From positions 1-64,000 of the forward strand of contig NZ_PYWX01000039.1 in NCBI RefSeq assembly GCF_003031675.1: a stretch of DNA of 64,000 bases, in the 5' to 3' direction. This DNA comes from Pseudomonas palleroniana (lineage in GTDB: Bacteria; Pseudomonadota; Gammaproteobacteria; Pseudomonadales; Pseudomonadaceae). The position numbers and the translations under genes are program-made. The stretch's first letter is position 1; each line of letters begins with the position of its first letter. Shown here piece by piece: positions 9,359 through 21,388 of this stretch. The notes below the pieces were generated by a model. The model worked only from the letters and a program-made list of their open reading frames with translations, was not told where the DNA came from and made no database searches.

Positions 9359-11158
9359 CTAACTATCCAACCTGAGCACCGCAAGGAAGGCTTCTTGTGG
9401 AACTTCCACGTTACCTACTTGCTTCATGCGTTTTTTACCGGCCTTTTGCTTCTCAAGCAGCTTGCGCTTACGGCTTACGTCACCGCCGTAGCATTTGGCC
9501 AGTACGTTCTTTCTGAGAGCCTTGACGGAGGTCCGCGCAATGATCTGCCCGCCGATGGCGGCCTGGATCGCGACGTCGAACATCTGGCGCGGTATCAGTT
9601 CTTTCATCTTCTCGGTCAACTGCCGACCTTTGTAATGCGCGTTGTCCTTGTGCACGATCAACGCCAGTGCATCTACCTTGTCGCCGTTGATCAGCACATC
9701 CAGTTTCACCAGATTAGCCGATTGGTAACGATCGAAATGGTAATCCAGCGAAGCATAGCCGCGACTGGTGGACTTGAGGCGGTCGAAGAAGTCCAGAACC
9801 ACTTCGTTCATCGGCATATCGTAGGTCACTTGCACCTGCGTACCGAGGAACAGCATGTCGCGCTGGACGCCACGCTTCTCGATGCACAAGGTGATGACGT
9901 TGCCCAAGTGCTCCTGCGGAACCAGGATATTGGCCCGCACGATAGGCTCGCGCATGTCTTCGATCGCCGACAGATCCGGGAGCTTGGACGGGTTATCGAC
10001 GTAAATCGTTTCACCGGTTTTCAGCAACAGTTCAAAAATAACCGTTGGCGCGGTGGTGATCAGGTCCAGATCGTATTCGCGCTCAAGGCGCTCCTGGATG
10101 ATTTCCATGTGCAGCATGCCCAGGAACCCGCAACGGAAGCCGAAGCCCAGGGCGTCGGAGCTTTCCGGGGTGTACTGCAACGACGAGTCGTTGAGGGTCA
10201 GTTTTTGCAGGGCTTCGCGGAAATCTTCGAAGTCGTCCGAACTGACCGGGAACAGCCCGGCGTAGACCTGTGGCTGAATGCGCTTGAAGCCCGGCAGTAC
10301 GTCGACGTCCGGCGTGCTGCTCAAGGTCAGGGTGTCACCCACTGGCGCACCGTGAATGTCCTTGATACCGGCGATGATGAAACCTACTTCACCGGCTTTC
10401 AGATCAGCGGTCGCGGTGTGTTTCGGGTTGAATACACCGACGCTGTCCACCAGGTGGATCTTGCCGGTGGACTTGACCAGGATCTTGTCGCCCTTCTTCA
10501 CGCGGCCGTGGCGCACGCGGACCAGGGAAACAACGCCCAGGTAGTTGTCGAACCAGGAGTCGATGATCAACGCTTGCAGCGGGTCTTCGATGTTGCCGGT
10601 CGGGGCGGGAATGGTGTGCACCAGGCGCTCGAGCACTTCGTCGACACCCAGGCCGGTCTTGGCGCTGCAGGTGACGGCGTCGGTGGCATCGATGCCGATG
10701 ATCTTCTCGATCTCTTCCTTGACGCGCTCAGGCTCGGCCTGGGGCAAGTCGATCTTGTTCAGCACGGGCATCACTTCCAGGCCCTGCTCGATCGCGGTGT
10801 AGCAGTTGGCAACCGACTGCGCTTCAACGCCCTGGCCGGCGTCAACCACCAGCAAGGCACCTTCGCAGGCCGCCAGGGAACGGCTGACTTCGTAAGTGAA
10901 ATCGACGTGGCCTGGGGTGTCGATGAAGTTCAACTGGTAGGTAATGCCGTCTTTGGCCTTGTAGTACAAAGTAACGCTGTGGGCCTTGATGGTGATCCCG
11001 CGCTCGCGCTCGAGGTCCATGGAATCCAGTACCTGGGCTTCCATTTCACGCTCGGCGAGGCCGCCGCACATCTGGATGAATCGATCGGCCAGCGTCGACT
11101 TGCCATGGTCAATGTGGGCGATGATGGAGAAATTGCGGATATGACTCAAATCACTCAC
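9359..11158 (-). CDS. lepA: Elongation factor 4 (LepA)
   Basis: A 599-residue translational GTPase that acts in ribosome assembly and back-translocation. Intact motifs are [13 protein letters not shown] (G1), the GITI switch, DTPGHVDF and NKIDLP, with the LepA-specific C-terminal domain ending [16 protein letters not shown]. It heads lepA-lepB-rnc-era-recO-pdxJ. The gene upstream is lptG, whereas in P. aeruginosa it is mucD, so the operon seems to have been detached from the algU-mucABD cluster. Confidence 0.97.
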   Translation of the reverse strand: MSDLSHIRNFSIIAHIDHGKSTLADRFIQMCGGLAEREMEAQVLDSMDLERERGITIKAHSVTLYYKAKDGITYQLNFIDTPGHVDFTYEVSRSLAACEGALLVVDAGQGVEAQSVANCYTAIEQGLEVMPVLNKIDLPQAEPERVKEEIEKIIGIDATDAVTCSAKTGLGVDEVLERLVHTIPAPTGNIEDPLQALIIDSWFDNYLGVVSLVRVRHGRVKKGDKILVKSTGKIHLVDSVGVFNPKHTATADLKAGEVGFIIAGIKDIHGAPVGDTLTLSSTPDVDVLPGFKRIQPQVYAGLFPVSSDDFEDFREALQKLTLNDSSLQYTPESSDALGFGFRCGFLGMLHMEIIQERLEREYDLDLITTAPTVIFELLLKTGETIYVDNPSKLPDLSAIEDMREPIVRANILVPQEHLGNVITLCIEKRGVQRDMLFLGTQVQVTYDMPMNEVVLDFFDRLKSTSRGYASLDYHFDRYQSANLVKLDVLINGDKVDALALIVHKDNAHYKGRQLTEKMKELIPRQMFDVAIQAAIGGQIIARTSVKALRKNVLAKCYGGDVSRKRKLLEKQKAGKKRMKQVGNVEVPQEAFLAVLRLDS

Positions 11159-11257
11159 GGGTCAACACTCAAAAAGGCTGCAGGCAGATTGCCCGCTGAA
11201 AAATAGCCGGGAATTGTACCTGATGCTCAGGCCAGACGTCATCTTTGCTGACCAGAA

Positions 11258-11294
11258 CAAAAATGCCCCGATCTCTCGACCGGGGCATTTTTTG
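11258..11294 (-). terminator. Rho-independent terminator after lptG
   Basis: The stem atgccccg (11263-11270) pairs with cggggcat (11281-11288), flanked by A and T runs on both sides, so it can work in either direction. It stands 16 bases beyond the lptG stop and separates lptFG from lepA. Confidence 0.88.
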
Positions 11295-11309
11295 TTCATA
11301 AGCGCAGTA

Positions 11310-12389
11310 TCAACCGGCCCGGCGCAGCAGCCACAACCCGGCCACGGCGCAGATCGCCGTCGGCACCAGTACCGCAAACAGCGGAGAAAAACCGAACACC
11401 AGGCTCGATGGGCCAAGCAGATCCTGGGCGATACGGAACGTGAAGCCCACCAGCACGCCGGTAAATACCCGCTGGCCGAGGGTCACGGAACGCAGCGGAC
11501 CGAAGATGAAGGAAATCGCCATCAAGACCAACGCAGCGGTGACCACCGGTTGCAGCACCTTGACCCAGAACGCCAGCCAGTAGCGGCCGTTATTCAGGCC
11601 CTGGTCCTTGAGGTAGTGGATATAGCTCCACAAACCGGAGATCGGCAGGGCTTCCGGGACCATCACCACGGTATTGAGCAGTTCCGGCTTCAGGGCGATG
11701 TCCCATGGCTCGGAGGCCACGTTGATCACTTCGGTGCTGGCCTTGGTGCCTTGGCCCACATTGCGGAAATAGGTGGTGGTGACATCACTCAACTCCCACT
11801 TCTCGGCACTGTACTGCGCACGCTTGGCAAAGCTGGAAGTCAGCATGTGCCGCTCTTTGTCGAAGGTATAGCGGGTTACCCCGATCAACAGGCCGCCCGG
11901 CTGCACAGCGTTGATATGGATGAACTCGTCTCCCTGGCGGTGCCACAGACCGTGCTTGGCGCTTTGCGCATCCCCCGAACCCTGGGCCAGGGCGCGGTTG
12001 GCCTGGGCCGTGGCTTCGGCAGGCGGCGCTACGTATTCACCGACCAGCACGCTGCAGGCCATCAGCAGGAGCATGGGCTTCATCACCGCCCAGACGATAC
12101 GCCCGATGGACACACCGGCGGCACGCATGATGGTCAGTTCGCTGCTGCTGGCCAGGCTGCCGAGGCCGATCAGGCAGCCGATCAGCGCCGCCATCGGCAT
12201 CATGTCGTAGACACGACGAGGCGCGGTCAATGCGACGAAGCTCAATACGTCCGTGACGGTATAGGTGTCGGTGACGTTGCCGACTTCGTCGATGAAAGCG
12301 AACAACGAGGCCAGGCCAAGGATGATGCCCAACACCGCCAGGATGGCGATCAGTACGCTGCTACCTATATAGCGATCAAGCTTAGCCAC
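11310..12389 (-). CDS. lptG: LPS export ABC transporter permease LptG
   Basis: A 359-residue inner-membrane permease that, with LptF and the LptB ATPase, extracts lipopolysaccharide and passes it to the LptC-LptA bridge. It shows the family architecture: three N-terminal membrane segments, a large periplasmic beta-jellyroll, three C-terminal segments. The N-terminal MAKLDRYIGSSVL is typical. Overlaps lptF by eight bases. A strong hairpin follows. Confidence 0.95.
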   Translation of the reverse strand: MAKLDRYIGSSVLIAILAVLGIILGLASLFAFIDEVGNVTDTYTVTDVLSFVALTAPRRVYDMMPMAALIGCLIGLGSLASSSELTIMRAAGVSIGRIVWAVMKPMLLLMACSVLVGEYVAPPAEATAQANRALAQGSGDAQSAKHGLWHRQGDEFIHINAVQPGGLLIGVTRYTFDKERHMLTSSFAKRAQYSAEKWELSDVTTTYFRNVGQGTKASTEVINVASEPWDIALKPELLNTVVMVPEALPISGLWSYIHYLKDQGLNNGRYWLAFWVKVLQPVVTAALVLMAISFIFGPLRSVTLGQRVFTGVLVGFTFRIAQDLLGPSSLVFGFSPLFAVLVPTAICAVAGLWLLRRAG

Positions 12390-13509
12390 GGGCCAACTCC
12401 TTCAGGCCACGACGGCTCTTCATTTTCAAACGGATAGGTTCCCAGTAGAGCAGCCCCAGGCCGATCGCCAGGAATATCCCATGCACCCACCACAGGCCCA
12501 GGGCCGGCGACAACCTGCCCTTCTCCAGGGAGCCACGGGCGGAAATCAGGATGGTCAGGTAGGCCATGTACAGCAGGATCGCCGGCAGCAGCTTGAGGAA
12601 ACGGCCCTGGCGCGGGTTGACCCGGGACAGCGGCACGGCCATCAAGGTCACGATGAACACCAGCAGCGGCAGGGAAATCCGCCATTGCAACTCGGCGATG
12701 GAGCGCAGTTCCTGGCTGCCGAACAACGAGGCAGTCGGGAGCGCGTCGCGGTCGGTTACCTCTTCACTGATTTCAGGCTTGGCCAGCATCACACCATAAG
12801 TGTCGTACTTGATCGCCCGATAGTCCGCGAGGCCAGGGCTGCCGTCATAACGATAGCCATTTTCCAGGATCAGGTAGCGGCTGCCGTCAGGGCGTACTTC
12901 CTGGCGCCCGCTATTGGCCACCAGAATCGAAATGCCGCGGTCTTTCTGGTTCTGGCCGAAGTTTTTCTGGGAAATGAACACACCACCGAGGTTGGAGCGG
13001 TCATCGGTCATGGTTTCGGTATAGGTCACCCGCGTGCCGTCGTTGAGCGCCTGGAAGCGCCCGGGCTCCAGGGTGTCGAACTCGGTCATCGCATCCTGTT
13101 TGTTCAGCAGCAGCTGGAACTGCATGGCGCCCTGGGGCGCCAGGCTCATGCTCAACCATGCCACCACCAAGGCAACACCGGCAGCCGGCACCATGGTCAT
13201 GGCCAGCAGACGCTGCTGGCTCATGCCGGTGGCCGAAAGCACGGTCATTTCACTTTCGAGGTACAACCGGCCATAGGCCAGCAGAATGCCCAGGAACAGG
13301 CCAAGCGGCAGGATCAACTGCAGGAAGCCCGGCAGGCGAAAGCCCATGATCAGGAACAGCGAGCCCGGGTCCAGAGCCCCGGAAGCGGCCTGGGCCAGGA
13401 ATTTGACGAAACGACCACTCATGGTGATGACCAGCAATACCGCACTTACGGCACTCAGGGTCAACAGGACTTCGCGGGACAGATAACGGAAGACGATCAA
13501 ACCAGACAC
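12382..13509 (-). CDS. lptF: LPS export ABC transporter permease LptF
   Basis: A 375-residue partner of LptG with the same 3+3 membrane layout and a central periplasmic domain. The opening IVFRYLSREVLLTLSAVS and the cytoplasmic loop LESEMTVLSATGMSQ are characteristic of LptF. Divergent from pepA across 274 bases. Translationally coupled to lptG by overlap. Confidence 0.95.
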   Translation of the reverse strand: MSGLIVFRYLSREVLLTLSAVSAVLLVITMSGRFVKFLAQAASGALDPGSLFLIMGFRLPGFLQLILPLGLFLGILLAYGRLYLESEMTVLSATGMSQQRLLAMTMVPAAGVALVVAWLSMSLAPQGAMQFQLLLNKQDAMTEFDTLEPGRFQALNDGTRVTYTETMTDDRSNLGGVFISQKNFGQNQKDRGISILVANSGRQEVRPDGSRYLILENGYRYDGSPGLADYRAIKYDTYGVMLAKPEISEEVTDRDALPTASLFGSQELRSIAELQWRISLPLLVFIVTLMAVPLSRVNPRQGRFLKLLPAILLYMAYLTILISARGSLEKGRLSPALGLWWVHGIFLAIGLGLLYWEPIRLKMKSRRGLKELARG

Positions 13510-13528
13510 TCCAGGGTTGTCAGGCTAA

Positions 13529-15274
<1,746 letters not shown>

Positions 15275-15292
15275 CCCTGGAGCGAGCATATC

Positions 15293-15388
15293 GTGGCGAG
15301 GGAGCTTGCTCCCGCTGGACTGCGCAGCAGTCCCCAGCTTTTCTGGGGCCGCTGCGCGCCCCGGCGCAAGCAAGCTTGCTCGCCACAA
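15293..15388. repeat. REPIN of a second type (gtggcgaggg arms)
   Basis: An imperfect inverted REP pair with arms gtggcgagggagcttgctcc and ggcgcaagcaagcttgctcg, plus an inner hairpin. It differs from the main gtgggaggg type. It lies between pepA and holC. Confidence 0.8.
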
Positions 15389-15430
15389 TACGCTCGCTTT
15401 TATCCCGGTTGAGGCCGTTCAGGAACCGCA

Positions 15431-15859
15431 ATGACCCAAGTCGACTTCTATATATTGCCCAGCGCCGACCCGCTCGCGCGCCTGGACTTTGCCTGCAAAC
15501 TCACCGAAAAGGCGTGGCGCATGGGCCACCGCATTTACCTGCATTGCAGCGATGCCGCCCAACGTGACGAGCTCGATGCCCGCCTGTGGCGCTTCAAGGG
15601 TGAAAGCTTCGTGCCCCACGGCCCCGCCGAATCCGAACCCGACGGCCTGGTCGTCCTGGGATTGGGCGACAGCTGCGGCGATCACCATGACCTGCTGGTC
15701 AACCTCGACCTGAAAGTACCGCCCTTTGCCAAGGCGTTCGCCCGGGTGGCGGAAGTGGTGGTGGAAGATCCGGCTATTCGTCAGGCCGCGCGGGAGAGTT
15801 TCCGTTTCTACCGCGAACAGGGCTATCCTCTGCAAGATCACCGGCTACAACGACTTTGA
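15431..15859 (+). CDS. holC: DNA polymerase III chi subunit HolC
   Basis: A 142-residue clamp-loader accessory protein that links the chi-psi complex to single-strand-binding protein. The opening TQVDFYIL, the CKLTEKAWRMGHRIYLHC stretch and the C-terminal ESFRFYREQGYPLQDHRL are typical. It occupies its usual place between pepA and valS. Confidence 0.94.
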   Translation: MTQVDFYILPSADPLARLDFACKLTEKAWRMGHRIYLHCSDAAQRDELDARLWRFKGESFVPHGPAESEPDGLVVLGLGDSCGDHHDLLVNLDLKVPPFAKAFARVAEVVVEDPAIRQAARESFRFYREQGYPLQDHRLQRL

Positions 15860-15863
15860 GTAA

Positions 15864-16250
15864 ATGATGGACACTTCCAACCCTTTAAAAAAAGACGACC
15901 ACCTGCTGGACGACCTGGAGTCGATCCGCAAGTTGCTGGGTGATGATGACTTGCAACCGCCGCTGCTGACCGAGACGGTCGAAGGCGAGGTACAGATTCC
16001 GCTGCTGTTCGACATGGTCGGCGGCAAACCCGTCGCACCGGAACCGGTTGCCCAGGCGCCCGCCGTCGAGCCAGCCCCCGTCGAAAAAGCGCCAGACGCC
16101 CTGCTGCTGCACCTGGACAACGAACTGCGCGCCGCCGCGCAACTGATCATGCAGGACGTGATCGACGACTTTGCCCCGCACATCGAAACCGAGATCAAGC
16201 GCCGCCTGGATGCGAGGATGGAACGGTTGCTCAGCCAGTACCAGTCTTAA
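15864..16250 (+). CDS. Conserved small protein between holC and valS, function unknown
   Basis: A 128-residue acidic protein four bases after holC, in the same operon. It has a DD-rich N-terminus ([14 protein letters not shown]), a proline/alanine-rich linker at about residues 57-76 ([19 protein letters not shown]) and a charged helical C-terminus ([30 protein letters not shown]). No signal peptide, membrane segment or enzyme motif is visible. Such a gene accompanies holC in other pseudomonads. A link to the replication clamp loader would be guilt by association. ATG at 15864 or 15867 are both possible. Confidence 0.85.
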   Translation: MMDTSNPLKKDDHLLDDLESIRKLLGDDDLQPPLLTETVEGEVQIPLLFDMVGGKPVAPEPVAQAPAVEPAPVEKAPDALLLHLDNELRAAAQLIMQDVIDDFAPHIETEIKRRLDARMERLLSQYQS

Positions 16251-16267
16251 ATCAAACAAAGATCCCC

Positions 16268-16355
16268 TGTGGGAGGGGGCTTGCTCCCGATAGCGGGGTA
16301 TCAGCTACCCCTGAACTGGCTGGTCCACTGCTATCGGGGGCAAGCCCCCTCCCAC
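16268..16355. repeat. REPIN upstream of valS
   Basis: A paired REP with arms tgtgggagggggcttgctccc and the near-perfect complement (one substitution, ggggg for gggag). It fills most of the interval before valS. Confidence 0.9.
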
Positions 16356-16462
16356 ATTTGCCCCCCATACACCTCAAGCCCGTCTTCGCCTCGCCCTGCG
16401 CCCTATCCCCCGTTATACTTGCCGGCTTTCCTGAATTAATGCCAACTAGGGTCCCGCCGCGC

Positions 16463-19309
16463 ATGGATAAGACCTACCAGCCGCACGCCATCGAAACTTC
16501 CTGGTACAACACCTGGGAATCCGAGAATTATTTCGCCCCGCAAGGCGCGGGCGATTCCTACACCATCATGATTCCGCCACCGAACGTCACTGGCAGCCTG
16601 CACATGGGCCATGGCTTCAACAATGCGATCATGGATGCGTTGATCCGTTTCCGCCGTATGCAGGGTCGCGACACCCTGTGGCAGCCGGGCACCGACCACG
16701 CCGGTATCGCCACCCAGATGCTGGTGGAACGCCAACTCGAGGCCACCGGCCAAAACCGTCACGACCTGGGCCGCGAGAAATTCCTCGAGAAAGTCTGGGA
16801 ATGGAAAGACCAGTCCGGCGGCAATATCAGCCGTCAGATCCGTCGCCTCGGCTCGTCCGTAGACTGGAGTCGCGAACGCTTCACCATGGACGATGGCCTG
16901 TCGGAAGCCGTGAAGGAAGCCTTTGTGCGCCTGCATGAAGACGGCCTGATCTACCGCGGCAAGCGCCTGGTCAACTGGGACACCAAGCTGCACACGGCGA
17001 TTTCCGACCTCGAAGTGGAAAACCACGACGAGAAAGGTTTCCTGTGGAACCTCAAATATCCGCTGGCCGATGGCGCCAAGACTGCTGAAGGCAACGATTA
17101 CCTGATCGTCGCGACCACCCGTCCGGAAACCATGCTTGGCGACGCCGCCGTGGCCGTCAACCCGAACGATGAGCGCTACCAGGCGCTGATCGGCAAGTTC
17201 GTCGAACTGCCGTTGGTCGGCCGTCGCATCCCGATTATCGCGGACGACTACTGCGACCCCGAGTTCGGCACCGGCTGCGTGAAAATCACCCCGGCCCATG
17301 ACTTCAATGACTACGAAGTCGGCAAGCGCCACAACCTGCCGCTGCTGAACATCTTCGACAAAAATGCCGCCGTCTTGCCGGCCTGCCAGGTCTTCAACCT
17401 GGACGGTACGCTGAACGACAGCATTGACGGCAAGATCCCGGCTGAATACGTGGGCCTCGACCGTTTCGAAGCACGCAAGCAGATCGTCGCCGCCTTCGAC
17501 GCCGCCGGCCTGTTGGTCAGCGTTGACGACCACGGCCTGAAAGTGCCGAAGGGCGACCGCTCCGGCACCGTGATCGAGCCGTGGCTGACCGACCAGTGGT
17601 ACGTGTCCACCAAACCGCTGGCGGAACCTGCGATCGCCGCCGTGGAAGATGGCCGCATCCAGTTCGTGCCCAAGCAGTACGAAAACATGTACTTCTCGTG
17701 GATGCGCGACATCCAGGACTGGTGCATCAGCCGTCAACTGTGGTGGGGCCACCGCATTCCGGCCTGGTACGACGAATCGGGCAAGGTCTATGTAGGCCGC
17801 GATGAAGCCGAAGTGCGTGCCAAGCACAACCTCGGTGCCGACATTGCGCTGCAACAGGACAACGACGTACTGGACACCTGGTTCAGTTCGGGCCTGTGGA
17901 CCTTCTCTACCCTGGGCTGGCCGCAGCAGACCGAATTCCTCAAGAAATTCCACTCTACCGACGTGCTGGTCACCGGTTTTGACATCATTTTCTTCTGGGT
18001 CGCCCGGATGATCATGCTGACCATGCACCTGGTGAAGAACGAAGATGGCACGCCGCAGGTACCATTCAAGACCGTGTACGTGCACGGGCTGGTGCGTGAT
18101 GGCCAGGGCCAGAAGATGTCCAAGTCCAAGGGCAACGTGCTCGACCCGCTGGACATCATCGACGGCATCGACCTGGAAACCCTGGTGCAGAAACGCACCT
18201 CGGGCCTGATGCAGCCGAAGCTGGCGAAGAAGATCGAGAAGCAGACCCGCGACGAGTTTGCCGACGGCATCGCCAGCTACGGCACCGATGCCCTGCGCTT
18301 CACCTTCTGCTCGCTGGCGTCCACCGGTCGCGACATCAAGTTCGACATGGGCCGCGTCGAAGGCTATCGCAACTTCTGCAACAAGATCTGGAACGCGGCG
18401 CGCTACGTGCTGGATAAAGGCGAAGACTGCGGCCAGAACGGCGAAGCCTACGAGCTGAGCCTGGCCGACCGCTGGATCATCTCGCAGTTGCAGCGCACCG
18501 AAGCCGAAGTCACCCGCCAACTTGACCAGTTCCGTTTCGACCTGGCCGCACAGGCCTTGTACGAGTTCATCTGGAACCAGTATTGCGACTGGTACCTGGA
18601 GCTGTCCAAGCCCGTGCTGTGGGACGAGAACGCGCCGATCGAACGCCAGCGTGGCACCCGTCGCACCCTGGTGCGCGTGCTGGAAGTGGCACTGCGCCTG
18701 GCGCATCCGTTCATGCCGTTCATCACCGAAGAAATCTGGCAGCGCCTGGCGCCGCTGGCCGGTATCGAAGGCAAGACCATCATGCTGCAACCTTGGCCGG
18801 TGGCCAACGAAGCGCGCATCGATGAGGCGGCCGAAAGCGATATCGAATGGCTCAAGACCCTGATGCTCGGCACGCGCAACATCCGCGCCGAGATGAACAT
18901 CGGGCCGGGCAAGCCACTGGCGGTGTTCGTCAAGAACGCCAGCGCCGAGGATCAGCGTCGCCTCAGCGAGAACGATGCACTGCTCAAGAAGCTGGCGAAG
19001 CTGGAGTCCATCACGGTCCTGGCTGATGGTGCCGAAGCACCGCTGTCCGCCACCGCATTGGTGGGCGACATGGAAGTGCTGGTGCCGATGGCCGGCCTGA
19101 TCGACAAGGGCGCCGAACTGGCACGCCTGGACAAGGAAATCGCCCGCCTGCAAGGCGAAGTGCAGCGTGTGGGCGGCAAGTTGTCCAACGCGGCGTTTGT
19201 CGACAAGGCGCCGGCCGAAGTGATCGACAAAGAGCGCGCCAAGCTCGCCGAGGCTGAACAGGCCCTGGGCAAGCTGGCGGAGCAGCATGCGCGGATTTCC
19301 AGCCTGTAA
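16463..19309 (+). CDS. valS: Valyl-tRNA synthetase
   Basis: A 948-residue class I synthetase that charges tRNA-Val and edits mischarged threonine. The HIGH-type motif is HMGH (residues 47-50), the KMSKS motif is at 551-555, and the C-terminal coiled-coil arm ([22 protein letters not shown]) is intact. ATG at 16463 ([11 protein letters not shown]) fits the family; an upstream in-frame ATG at 16358 overlaps the REPIN flank. Ends at a strong terminator. Confidence 0.96.
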   Translation: MDKTYQPHAIETSWYNTWESENYFAPQGAGDSYTIMIPPPNVTGSLHMGHGFNNAIMDALIRFRRMQGRDTLWQPGTDHAGIATQMLVERQLEATGQNRHDLGREKFLEKVWEWKDQSGGNISRQIRRLGSSVDWSRERFTMDDGLSEAVKEAFVRLHEDGLIYRGKRLVNWDTKLHTAISDLEVENHDEKGFLWNLKYPLADGAKTAEGNDYLIVATTRPETMLGDAAVAVNPNDERYQALIGKFVELPLVGRRIPIIADDYCDPEFGTGCVKITPAHDFNDYEVGKRHNLPLLNIFDKNAAVLPACQVFNLDGTLNDSIDGKIPAEYVGLDRFEARKQIVAAFDAAGLLVSVDDHGLKVPKGDRSGTVIEPWLTDQWYVSTKPLAEPAIAAVEDGRIQFVPKQYENMYFSWMRDIQDWCISRQLWWGHRIPAWYDESGKVYVGRDEAEVRAKHNLGADIALQQDNDVLDTWFSSGLWTFSTLGWPQQTEFLKKFHSTDVLVTGFDIIFFWVARMIMLTMHLVKNEDGTPQVPFKTVYVHGLVRDGQGQKMSKSKGNVLDPLDIIDGIDLETLVQKRTSGLMQPKLAKKIEKQTRDEFADGIASYGTDALRFTFCSLASTGRDIKFDMGRVEGYRNFCNKIWNAARYVLDKGEDCGQNGEAYELSLADRWIISQLQRTEAEVTRQLDQFRFDLAAQALYEFIWNQYCDWYLELSKPVLWDENAPIERQRGTRRTLVRVLEVALRLAHPFMPFITEEIWQRLAPLAGIEGKTIMLQPWPVANEARIDEAAESDIEWLKTLMLGTRNIRAEMNIGPGKPLAVFVKNASAEDQRRLSENDALLKKLAKLESITVLADGAEAPLSATALVGDMEVLVPMAGLIDKGAELARLDKEIARLQGEVQRVGGKLSNAAFVDKAPAEVIDKERAKLAEAEQALGKLAEQHARISSL

Positions 19310-19324
19310 GGCGGAACCTGTGTG

Positions 19325-19354
19325 AAAAAAGAGACCTTCGGGTCTCTTTTTTTT
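19325..19354 (+). terminator. Rho-independent terminator after valS
   Basis: aaaaaagagacc pairs with ggtctctttttt around a ttcg tetraloop, followed by more T residues. A textbook terminator 15 bases after the valS stop. Confidence 0.93.
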
Positions 19355-19394
19355 GCCTGGAACTCCCCAATTCCAGGCTGGCAATACAATCAAG

Positions 19395-19422
19395 GTGGAG
19401 GGGGGCCTGCCCTCTCCCACAT
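19395..19422. repeat. Degenerate single REP
   Basis: gtggaggggggcctgccctctcccac is a decayed REP hairpin with mismatches, between the valS terminator and rlmF. Confidence 0.5.
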
Positions 19423-19486
19423 TTGCCCGAGATCACCTCGGGATGTGTGACAATGCTCGCCACTTTGAGCCAACACCAGAATCATC

Positions 19487-20506
19487 ATGACCGCCCCCAG
19501 TACGCCAAAACCTCCGCGCAAGAAGCCTAAAACCGCAGCCACGGCCAAACCCGTCGTGCCGCGCAAAGAGGCCACCCTGCACCCGCGCAACCGTCACACA
19601 GGCCGTTACGACTTTCCGGCGCTGATCAAGACCACGCCGGAACTGGCGAAGTTCGTGATCATCAACCCGTACGGCAAGGAAAGCATCGACTTCGCCAGCC
19701 CGGAGGCGGTGCGGGTCTTCAACCGGGCGCTGCTCAAGGCCTTCTATGGTATCCAGCACTGGGACATCCCTGCCGACTACCTGTGCCCACCGGTGCCTGG
19801 GCGCGCCGACTACGTGCACTTCCTCGCCGACCTGCTGGCCAGCACCAATGACGGCAAGATCCCGCGCGGTTCTATCGTCAAGGTGCTGGACGTCGGCATG
19901 GGCGCCAACTGCGTCTACCCCCTGATTGGCTACATGGAGTACCGCTGGAACTTCCTGGGCTCGGACGTCGACCCTGTCGCCGTGGCCGCAGCCAAGGCCA
20001 TCGTGCAGTCCAACGACCTGGGCAAAGTCATTCAACTGCGCCAGCAACCCAATCCCAAGCAGATCCTGCTGGGGTTGCTGGAACCGGGCGAGCGCTTTGA
20101 CCTGACGATGTGCAACCCACCGTTCCATGGGTCCATGGAGGAAGCCACCAAGGGCAGCGAACGCAAGTGGCGTGCCTTGGGCAAGGCGGATCCCAAGCGC
20201 AAGTTGCCGGTATTGAATTTCGGTGGCCAATCGGCAGAGTTGTGGTGTGAAGGCGGTGAAGCGCGGTTTGTGACGCAGCTGATTGCCGAGAGCGCGCATT
20301 TTGCCCACAAGGTGTTGTGGTTCAGCACCCTGGTGTCAAAAGCGTCGAACCTGCCCGCAATCGAGACAGCACTGAAAAAGGCCGGCGCGCTGGAAAGCCA
20401 GGTGGTGGAGATGTCCCAGGGGCAGAAACAAAGCCGTTTCGTCGCCTGGACCTTCCAGACCAAGAACGAACAACTGATCTGGCGCCAACGCTGGGTCCGC
20501 AACTGA
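19487..20506 (+). CDS. rlmF: 23S rRNA (adenine-1618-N6)-methyltransferase RlmF
   Basis: A 339-residue SAM-dependent methyltransferase that modifies A1618 in domain III of 23S rRNA. A basic proline/lysine-rich tail (residues 1-30) precedes [16 protein letters not shown], a family marker. The glycine motif [16 protein letters not shown] and the adenine-methylation motif CNPPFHGS are intact. The ATG at 19487 is the first after the degenerate REP. Confidence 0.93.
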   Translation: MTAPSTPKPPRKKPKTAATAKPVVPRKEATLHPRNRHTGRYDFPALIKTTPELAKFVIINPYGKESIDFASPEAVRVFNRALLKAFYGIQHWDIPADYLCPPVPGRADYVHFLADLLASTNDGKIPRGSIVKVLDVGMGANCVYPLIGYMEYRWNFLGSDVDPVAVAAAKAIVQSNDLGKVIQLRQQPNPKQILLGLLEPGERFDLTMCNPPFHGSMEEATKGSERKWRALGKADPKRKLPVLNFGGQSAELWCEGGEARFVTQLIAESAHFAHKVLWFSTLVSKASNLPAIETALKKAGALESQVVEMSQGQKQSRFVAWTFQTKNEQLIWRQRWVRN

Positions 20507-20510
20507 CCCC

Positions 20511-20643
20511 TGTAGTGAGCGGGCTTGCCCGCGCTGGGCTGCGAAGCAGCCCCATACCAAACACTGCATTTCTCCAGCCTGACCACAATTGCCGGTTTTA
20601 GGGCGGCTTCGCCACCCAGCGCGGGCAAGCCCGCTCACTACAA
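20511..20643. repeat. REPIN of a third type (gtagtgagcgggcttgcccgc arms)
   Basis: Outer arms tgtagtgagcgggcttgccc and gggcaagcccgctcactaca are perfect complements. The spacer is longer than in the main class and the sequence family differs. It lies between the convergent ends of rlmF and the HU gene. Confidence 0.88.
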
Positions 20644-20660
20644 GGCAAATCGCAGGCAAT

Positions 20661-20700
20661 AAAAAACCGTGCCCGGATCGCTCCGGAGCACGGTTTTTTT
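20661..20700. terminator. Bidirectional terminator between rlmF and the HU gene
   Basis: aaaaaaccgtgc (20661-20672) pairs with gcacggtttttt, with a small ccgg...ccgg inner stem. It has T runs on both strands and lies nine bases past the HU gene stop. Confidence 0.92.
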
Positions 20701-20708
20701 GCTGCGTC

Positions 20709-20990
20709 TTACTTGTTAACAGCGTCGGTCAGGCCTTTGGCCACAACCAGCTTGATAACTTTCTTGGCAGCGATTTCGATGGCAGCGCCAGTCGAAGGGT
20801 TACGGCCAGTACGGGCAGGACGCTCGGTCACTTTCAGTTTGCCAACGCCTGGCAGAGTGATTTCGCCGCCGTTTTCCAGCTGATCAGCAACAACTTGGCT
20901 CAGTTGGTCCAGCAGAGCGCGCACGGTAGTTTTCGGTGCGTCTACTGCTTCAGCCAGGTCAGCGATCAGTTGGTCTTTAGTAATAGCCAT
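20709..20990 (-). CDS. hupN: HU family nucleoid DNA-binding protein
   Basis: A 93-residue histone-like protein of the HU/IHF family that bends and compacts DNA. The DNA-binding arm GRNPSTGAAIEIAAKKVIK is present. A P. putida HU called HupN is, as I recall, encoded next to a yejK homologue, which this context matches; the exact paralogue name is therefore moderate confidence. A good AAGGAA site precedes the ATG. Divergent from yejK. Confidence 0.9.
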   Translation of the reverse strand: MAITKDQLIADLAEAVDAPKTTVRALLDQLSQVVADQLENGGEITLPGVGKLKVTERPARTGRNPSTGAAIEIAAKKVIKLVVAKGLTDAVNK

Positions 20991-21388
20991 TGTGGTGTTC
21001 CTTCCCTATCAAATTCATATGGATTGCAGAGTGCAGTGTCAGCCATCGAGCCCGACCGTCTAGGCCTGGCACCCCAGGCTTAATAACCGCGGAGATCGGG
21101 GTTATAGATGCTTGAAACGGGGATTGGTTCGACCTGACAGATGCTGAATGCACGCTTAACGCCGAGACTTGGCGTAAGACGGGGCAAAACTAGCACAGAG
21201 ACGGGGAAATATCCGCCTCTACCTAGCCATTTGGTCAGCTTTATCGCTCTAAACCGTGAAAAAAAGGCATATGCCCCGTCAGAGAGCATCCAAAATAGCC
21301 TTCCAAGCGTGTCTTGACCAATGGGTGCGGTACACTGAGCGACTTTTCGGGGAGGCCACCGGCTCCCCTTCAACCAGCCGAGAAGCCT
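20991..21388. other. 398-base divergent intergenic region, HU gene / yejK
   Basis: No gene seen. It must hold the promoters for the HU gene (minus) and yejK (plus). One hairpin is visible at 21154-21178 (cttaacgcc and ggcgtaag around gagactt). The middle contains AT-rich tracts but no recognisable operator. Confidence 0.6.
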
